Below, in pieces: positions 5,647 through 9,778 of a stretch of DNA of 9,778 nucleotides; within the stretch, counting starts at the first letter, position 1, and each line of letters starts with the position of its first letter. The notes beneath the pieces are model-generated. The model was not told where the DNA came from. It made no database searches and saw only the letters and a program-made list of their open reading frames with translations. This stretch comes from DATHSN01 sp035464115 (GTDB lineage Bacteria > Actinomycetota > Acidimicrobiia > Acidimicrobiales > SKKL01): NCBI GenBank assembly GCA_035464115.1, contig DATHSN010000337.1, positions 1 to 9,778 of the forward strand, in the 5' to 3' direction. The position numbers and the translations under genes were made by a program.

Positions 5647-6366
5647 GTGACATCGAAACAGACCCAGCTCGGCGACACGATGGTCACCCTCGCCGACACC
5701 CTGGTCAACGACTTCGACGTCATCGATCTGTTGACCATGCTCGCCGACCGCTGCGTCACCATCCTCGGCGTGAGCGCCGCCGGGCTCATGCTCGCCGGAC
5801 CCGACGGCACGCTGCGCGTCATCGCCTCGTCGAGCGAGCAGATGCGCCTCCTCGAGCTCTTCGAGCTGCAGACCGACCAAGGGCCCTGCCTCGAGAGCTA
5901 CCAGACCGGCGAGCCGGTCACCCACCTCGATCTCGCCACCGCCACCGCCCGGTGGCCGAGGTTCGCGCCCGAGGCGATCGCCAACGGGTTCCGGTCCGTC
6001 CACGCGCTCCCCATGCGCCTGCGCGGCGACGTCATCGGCGCGCTGAACCTGTTCCACACCGGTGCCGAGGGCATCGACGACGAGGGCGTGAGAGCCGCAC
6101 GGGCGTTCGCCGACATCGCCACCATCGCCATCCTGCAGTACCGCGCCACCATCGGGTCGCACGAGCTCATCGACCAGCTGAACACGGCGTTGAACACCCG
6201 CATCGTGATCGAACAGGCGAAGGGCATCGTGGCCGAACGCCGACAGCTCGACATGGAGCGCGCCTTCGCCGCCCTTCGGGGCCACGCCCGGAACCACAAC
6301 CTCCGCCTGGCCGACGTCGCCAAGGCGGTCGTCGCCGGCACCCTGAGGCCATCCAGCCTCAGCTAG
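5647..6366 (+). CDS. GAF-ANTAR transcription antitermination regulator (paralogue 2)
   Basis: The 239-residue protein begins with the typical actinobacterial GAF-ANTAR lead-in LADTLVNDFDVIDLLTMLADRC (15-36). The GAF domain runs to about 165 (DQGPCLESYQTGEPV, 77-91; HALPMRLRGDVIGALNLF, 119-136). A canonical ANTAR domain at about 175-230 carries the full EQAKGIVAERR motif (189-199), then ERAFAALRGHAR and ADVAKAVV. It should bind dual hexaloop RNA hairpins to block termination at its target genes, under control of a GAF ligand. The GTG at 5647 was chosen because GGAG (5638-5641) lies 5 bases upstream and family homology begins right after it; the longer upstream reading frame is the shadow of the previous gene. 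It is convergent with the SCO6745-family gene, with only 12 bases between the stops. Relative to paralogue 1 its RNA-binding motif is intact. Confidence 0.92.
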   Translation: MTSKQTQLGDTMVTLADTLVNDFDVIDLLTMLADRCVTILGVSAAGLMLAGPDGTLRVIASSSEQMRLLELFELQTDQGPCLESYQTGEPVTHLDLATATARWPRFAPEAIANGFRSVHALPMRLRGDVIGALNLFHTGAEGIDDEGVRAARAFADIATIAILQYRATIGSHELIDQLNTALNTRIVIEQAKGIVAERRQLDMERAFAALRGHARNHNLRLADVAKAVVAGTLRPSSLS

Positions 6367-6378
6367 GTGCCGACCGGC

Positions 6379-7266
6379 TCACCGGATGCGTGACGCCGGC
6401 TGGTAGTTGGGGCCGGCGGTCTCGTCGACCCGTGCGAGCAGCAGCTCGCACGGAGGCTCCAGGCGCTCGGCCAGCTCCAGCGTGCGGTCGGCGCCCCACC
6501 ACCGCCACGGCAGCGTGGTCAGGCGGTCGGTGTCGTCCTCGATCTGCTGGCGCAGGGCGATCCCCTCGGGGAGCACGACGCGGTCGGCGGCCAGGCCGGC
6601 CGCGGTGAGCGCGGCCCACCCGGCGTCGATGTCCTCGGGCGTGGTGCCCCGGGACCGGGCCAGCCAGTCGGTCTCGTAGCCGAGCCAGGCGTTGTGCAGG
6701 ATCGACGCCTCGGCGTGGCCGAGCCCCGCCGCGACCACGAGCGCCCAGTGGGTGTCGCCGCGCCACTCGCGCAGGCAGTTCACCGCGTGCCATCCCGACA
6801 GGAGCGGGTCGTCGGGGCGGGGCACGGCCAGGTGGGCGCCGAAGCAGACCCGCCCGACGAGGGGGAGGCGCTCCACGAGCGACCACAGCTCGGGGCCGGC
6901 CTCGACGAGGGGTTCGACGATGTCGGGCGCGTGGGTGCGCAGCCCCTCGACCACCGCGTCGTCGCGTGCGGCCCACAGGTCGGCGAACCGGTCGGGGCCG
7001 TCGAGCAGGTCGAACACGGCCCGCACACCCACCGGGCTGATCGATCCGAACGCCGCGATCACGGCGTCGGGCCCGGCCCCGGCCAACGGCGCGCACCGCG
7101 CTCCGATGTAGCCGAGCGGCCCGGCGAAGCCCTCCGGGAGCCCGAGCTCGGTGTAGCGCCGCACCGCGCCCGGGTCCCAGAAGATCCAGCCCACGGTGGT
7201 CTGCACCGAGCGGGCGATGCGTCGGGTGATCTCGGTCCAGCCGGCTTCGGTCGTCACGGCCGCCAC
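6379..7266 (-). CDS. SCO6745-family (SalK-like) protein
   Basis: This 295-residue protein resembles the actinobacterial SCO6745 family. The N-terminal half has a helix-rich AAFGSISPVGVRAVFDLL segment (71-88) and an RCAPLAGAGPDAV stretch (57-69). The characteristic LREWRGDTHWALVVAAGLGHAEASIL block spans 165-190. The C-terminal part (about 209-260) looks like a MarR-type winged helix: WAALTAAGLAADRVVLPEGIALRQQIEDDTDRL. Biochemical function in this family is not established to my knowledge; regulator-like or ligand-binding roles are proposed from the fold. It starts 13 bases after the MgtE stop, on the same strand, so it is probably cotranscribed. The start is GTG at 7266, with GTG 7257 as an alternative; neither has a clear Shine-Dalgarno. 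Family assignment is by motif impression only. Confidence 0.75.
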   Translation of the reverse strand: MAAVTTEAGWTEITRRIARSVQTTVGWIFWDPGAVRRYTELGLPEGFAGPLGYIGARCAPLAGAGPDAVIAAFGSISPVGVRAVFDLLDGPDRFADLWAARDDAVVEGLRTHAPDIVEPLVEAGPELWSLVERLPLVGRVCFGAHLAVPRPDDPLLSGWHAVNCLREWRGDTHWALVVAAGLGHAEASILHNAWLGYETDWLARSRGTTPEDIDAGWAALTAAGLAADRVVLPEGIALRQQIEDDTDRLTTLPWRWWGADRTLELAERLEPPCELLLARVDETAGPNYQPASRIR

Positions 7267-7279
7267 GGTAGGGGCTGGG

Positions 7280-8563
7280 TCAGAGGCCGAAGACCGTGCG
7301 GGCGATCAGGAAGTAGACGAGCAGACCGCTGGCGTCGACGAGCGTGGTGATGAACGGCGCGCTGACCGCGGCCGGGTCGCGTCCCAGACGGTCGACCACC
7401 ACCGGGAGGACCGCGCCGATCATCGTGGCGATGGTGCACACACCGAGCAGGGTGAGCGCCACCACCGTCGCCAGGCGCTGGTCGTAGACGAGCCACACCG
7501 GCGCGACCGCCGCCGCCCCGAGGATGCCGCCGAGCACGGCCCCCACCCGCACCTCGCGCCACGCGACCCGACCGATGTCGTCGACGCGCACCTCGTCGAC
7601 GGCCAGGGCGCGCACGACGGTGGCGGTCGCCTGGGCGCCGGCGTTGCCACCCGCGCCGAGCAGCAGCGGGATGAACAGCGACAGGGCCACCACCTGGGCG
7701 AGCTCGGCTTCGAACATCTCGAGGACGTTGACGGTGAGGATGGCGGCGACGGCCGCGGCGAGGAGCCAGGTGGCGCGGCTGCGGACCAGCCGCGACAACG
7801 GCGACGCCAGGTACGGCTGGTCGAGCGGCTCGGACCCCGACGCGCGCAGCGCGTCCTCGGTCTGCTCGAGCTCGAGCACCTCCATGGCGTCGTCGATCGT
7901 CACCAACCCGAGCAGGCGGTCCTCGTCGTCGACCACCGGCAGGGCCAGCGCCTCGGTGGTGAGGACCAGGCGGGCCGCCACCTCCTGGTCCTGGTCGGGG
8001 TGGAGGGTCGCAGCCGGCTCGGCCATGACGTCGTCGACCACCGCGCCGTCGCCCGCGGTCAACAGCGCCCGGAGGTCGACGATGCCGACCAGTCGGTCGT
8101 CGTCGACCACCGGCAGGGTGTAGACGGTCTCGACCTCGGGACCGCACTCCCGGACGGTGTCGAGCGCCTCGGCGCGTCCGTCGCGCCGGGACAGCCGGAG
8201 CACGTCGGGCGTCATCATCCGGCCCACGCTCTCGGGTGGGTACCGCACGAGCTGGAGGGTCGTCGCTCGCTCGCCCGCCGGGAGCAGGTCGATCAGGTCG
8301 CGCTCCCGCTCGGGCTCGACGGTGGCGAGCAGCCGGGCCCGTTCGTCGGGCCGCAGGCCGTGCAGCAGCTCGCCGGCGCGGTCGCGGGGGAGGCGGTCGA
8401 GCAACGACGACTGGTGCTCGGGTCGCAGCTCCCGGAACACGCTGGTGGCGCGCTCGGGCGGGAGGCGGCTCAGCTCCTCGACCTGGTCGTGCAGGTCGCG
8501 GCGGGCGAGGGACTCGGCCTGGTGGTGGGCGTCGGTCCGGTCGGTCGTGCGGGGAGTGGGCAC
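7280..8563 (-). CDS. mgtE: Magnesium transporter MgtE
   Basis: The 427-residue protein has the full MgtE layout. The cytosolic MgtE N domain (about 25-112) is built of helical repeats such as FRELRPEHQSSLLDRLP. Two CBS domains cover about 116-235, with the VGRMMTPDVL entry and the LPVVDDDRLVGIVDLR and LPVVDDEDRLLGLVTIDDAM cores. A membrane domain (about 262-427) has about five hydrophobic segments. Family signatures in it are PLLLGAGGNAGAQATATVVRAL (299-320) and DPAAVSAPFITTLVDASGLLVYF (396-418). D410 sits at the pore aspartate (D432 in Thermus MgtE). The protein imports Mg2+ and the CBS region gates by sensing cytosolic Mg2+. Length is near the usual 450. The GTG at 8563 has a GGGG-rich stretch 6 bases upstream. 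It is the upstream gene of a probable two-gene operon. No M-box riboswitch fits in the 127-base region shared with the divergent oxidoreductase. Confidence 0.95.
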   Translation of the reverse strand: MPTPRTTDRTDAHHQAESLARRDLHDQVEELSRLPPERATSVFRELRPEHQSSLLDRLPRDRAGELLHGLRPDERARLLATVEPERERDLIDLLPAGERATTLQLVRYPPESVGRMMTPDVLRLSRRDGRAEALDTVRECGPEVETVYTLPVVDDDRLVGIVDLRALLTAGDGAVVDDVMAEPAATLHPDQDQEVAARLVLTTEALALPVVDDEDRLLGLVTIDDAMEVLELEQTEDALRASGSEPLDQPYLASPLSRLVRSRATWLLAAAVAAILTVNVLEMFEAELAQVVALSLFIPLLLGAGGNAGAQATATVVRALAVDEVRVDDIGRVAWREVRVGAVLGGILGAAAVAPVWLVYDQRLATVVALTLLGVCTIATMIGAVLPVVVDRLGRDPAAVSAPFITTLVDASGLLVYFLIARTVFGL

Positions 8564-8661
8564 GAGCGGCCCCTACCCCCGGTGTGGCCGGCTCGACCCC
8601 GAGCGTGCCGCGGGGTGTTCGGGCCCCTCGTGCGGTCGGCACCCGCCCCGGAGGTTGCGGA

Positions 8662-8667
8662 TACCCT
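8662..8667 (+). promoter_or_regulatory. Candidate -10 element for the oxidoreductase gene
   Basis: TACCCT fits TAnnnT and lies 6 bases before an ATG at 8674, the distance expected of a transcription start at that ATG. The true start at GTG 8691 would then have a 17-base leader containing GGAG at 8678-8681. No clear -35 is present. Confidence 0.4.
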
Positions 8668-8673
8668 CCGGCC

Positions 8674-8694
8674 ATGCGGAGCGTCGAGCGGTGA
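8674..8694 (+). other. Possible leaderless six-codon leader ORF overlapping the oxidoreductase start
   Basis: ATG 8674 opens a six-codon frame (MRSVER) whose TGA (8692-8694) overlaps the GTG start (8691-8693) as GTGA. The ATG falls at the predicted transcription start, so it could be read as a leaderless message and couple to the main gene. The arrangement may be chance: the internal GGAG would already serve GTG 8691 as a Shine-Dalgarno. Confidence 0.25.
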
Positions 8695-9776
8695 CCTCAC
8701 GGATCGTGGTCTTCGGCGCCACCGGCTACACCGGTCGGCTCGTCACCGCCGCCCTGGTCGAGCGGGGCGCCCGCCCGGTGATCGCCGGCCGGCACCGGTC
8801 GGCGCTCGACGACCTCGCGGCCGAGCACGGGGGCCTCGACTCCGCGGTGGCCGACGCCCAGGAACCGGCGTCGGTGCGGGCGCTGGTCGAGGCCGGCGAC
8901 GTGCTCGTCACCACGGTCGGTCCGTTCACCCTGCGGGGCCACGCCGCGCTCGAGGCGGCGATCGATGCCGGCGCCCACTACGTCGACTCCACCGGTGAGT
9001 CCGGGTTCGTCCGCCACGTCGTGCTCGATGCGGGGCCCCGTGCGGAGCGGGCCGGCTCCGCGTTGTTGACCGCGTTCGGCTACGACTTCGTGCCCGGCCA
9101 CGTCGCGGCCGGCCTGGCCGTCGAGTCGGCCGAGGCGGCGGGCGGCGTGGTGGGCGGTTTGCAGGTCGTCTACTCGGGGTTGGTGGGCGGGATGAGCAGC
9201 GGCACCCGCACCACTGGCAGCGTCATGGTCACCGAGTCGACCCACCGCCTCGAGGCCGGGCGTCTCGTCGAGCGTCCCACCGGGCGCGACGTGGCGGTCG
9301 TCGACGACGCCGGCCACCGTCGCCAGACCGTCCTCGTGGGTGGCACCGAGCCGGTGCTGGCGTCGCACCAGTGGCCGAGCGTGACCGACGTGTCGGTCTG
9401 GCTCGACCTGGGAGCGGTCGTGTGGCTGGCCAAGCTCGGGTCCTACGTGGCGCCCACGGCCATGCGGATCCCCCAGCTGCGGTCATGGGTCCGGCGGGCC
9501 AGCGGCGGCACGGGCACCGGTCCCGACGCGGCGGCGCGGGCCCGGTCGTCGTGCTCGGTGCTGGCCATCGCGTCCGACGCCGACGGCAACGAGCTGGCCC
9601 GGGCCCGGGTGCGGGGCCCCAACGTCTACGACCTCACCGCCACCACCATGGCCGAGGGCGCGCTGCGGCTGCGCGACGACGGCCCGCCCCGCCCGGGCGC
9701 GCTGGGTCCGCTCGAGCTGTTCGCCCCGCTCGACGCCCACGCCGTCGCCGCCCGCCTCGGCCTCGAGCTGGCCTGA
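8691..9776 (+). CDS. Saccharopine dehydrogenase-like NAD(P)-binding oxidoreductase (trans-acting enoyl reductase type)
   Basis: The 361-residue protein opens with a Rossmann dinucleotide-binding motif, VVFGATGYTGRL (6-17), followed by AGRHRSAL, where the Arg suits NADP(H). VLVTTVGPFTLRGHAALEAAIDAGAHYVDSTGE is the conserved block of the saccharopine-dehydrogenase-like family. Mycobacterial relatives include Rv2449c and the trans-acting enoyl reductase Rv2953. AFGYDFVPG and the SSGTRTTGSVM stretch lie in the substrate domain. The substrate is unknown; fatty acyl, polyketide or other carbonyl/alkene reduction is plausible. The length is a little under the roughly 400 residues of these relatives, and both ends are present. 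The GTG at 8691 was chosen for GGAG 9 bases upstream and because the Rossmann strand begins immediately after it. It is divergent from mgtE. The gene ends 2 bases before the window edge, so downstream partners cannot be seen. Confidence 0.88.
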   Translation: MTSRIVVFGATGYTGRLVTAALVERGARPVIAGRHRSALDDLAAEHGGLDSAVADAQEPASVRALVEAGDVLVTTVGPFTLRGHAALEAAIDAGAHYVDSTGESGFVRHVVLDAGPRAERAGSALLTAFGYDFVPGHVAAGLAVESAEAAGGVVGGLQVVYSGLVGGMSSGTRTTGSVMVTESTHRLEAGRLVERPTGRDVAVVDDAGHRRQTVLVGGTEPVLASHQWPSVTDVSVWLDLGAVVWLAKLGSYVAPTAMRIPQLRSWVRRASGGTGTGPDAAARARSSCSVLAIASDADGNELARARVRGPNVYDLTATTMAEGALRLRDDGPPRPGALGPLELFAPLDAHAVAARLGLELA

Positions 9777-9778
9777 AC

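Noticed and set aside
7257..7270. Leaderless promoter for the SCO6745-family gene (TACCGT 7 bases before GTG 7257, minus strand)
   Set aside because: The gene starts only 13-22 bases after the mgtE stop, so cotranscription is simpler, and the motif overlaps the other candidate start codon.
7196..8690. Long plus-strand open frames opposite mgtE and the SCO6745-family gene
   Set aside because: The translations are repetitive Arg/Gly/His/Asp-rich shadows with no domain, while the minus strand carries clear MgtE motifs throughout.
8564..8690. M-box magnesium riboswitch upstream of mgtE
   Set aside because: The 127-base divergent region is shorter than a typical M-box of about 170 bases and shows none of its conserved segments.

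Overview
The window is about 70% G+C or more, with strong G/C at third codon positions, frequent GTG starts and compact gene spacing. Together with GAF-ANTAR, SCO6745-family and RsbW-like proteins this points to a chromosomal piece of a high-GC actinomycete. Acidimicrobiia (Iamia/Ilumatobacter-like) is my best guess, by inference only. I see no tRNA, rRNA, CRISPR array, insertion sequence or long repeat.

Layout. 1-27 (+): probable tail of a gene entering from the left. 34-1128 (-): DUF2817, M14-like zinc peptidase/amidohydrolase. 1229-1570 (+): small conserved-looking protein of unknown function. 1666-2739 (+): an unusual fusion of an RsbW-type histidine-kinase-like ATPase, a MerR/CarH-type DNA-binding domain and a degenerate response-regulator receiver. 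2720-4114 (+): a two-domain KaiC-like RecA ATPase whose GTG start lies inside the end of the preceding gene. 4143-4484 (-): a STAS anti-sigma-factor-antagonist-like protein lacking the usual phosphoserine. 4778-5500 and 5647-6366 (+): two GAF-ANTAR regulators. 6379-7266 and 7280-8563 (-): an SCO6745-family protein downstream of an MgtE magnesium transporter, probably one operon. 8691-9776 (+): a complete saccharopine-dehydrogenase-like NAD(P)-binding oxidoreductase.

The centre of interest is 1666-6366, five consecutive signalling genes. They offer a partner-switching kinase domain, a DNA-binding domain, a pseudo-receiver, a KaiC-like ATPase, a STAS protein and two GAF-sensing RNA-binding antiterminator-type regulators. 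Several canonical phosphorylation residues are changed: receiver Asp to Glu, STAS Ser to Cys-Ala, and the KaiC Ser-Thr pair to Ser-His. The likely picture is a sensory, stress or timing module built on KaiC-like and partner-switching parts but using non-canonical phosphosites. That the parts act together is inference from gene order.

The leader of the first GAF-ANTAR gene (about 4640-4777) can form a nested stem whose inner 3' arm can alternatively pair with that gene's own Shine-Dalgarno sequence. This riboswitch-like arrangement matches no class I could confidently name.
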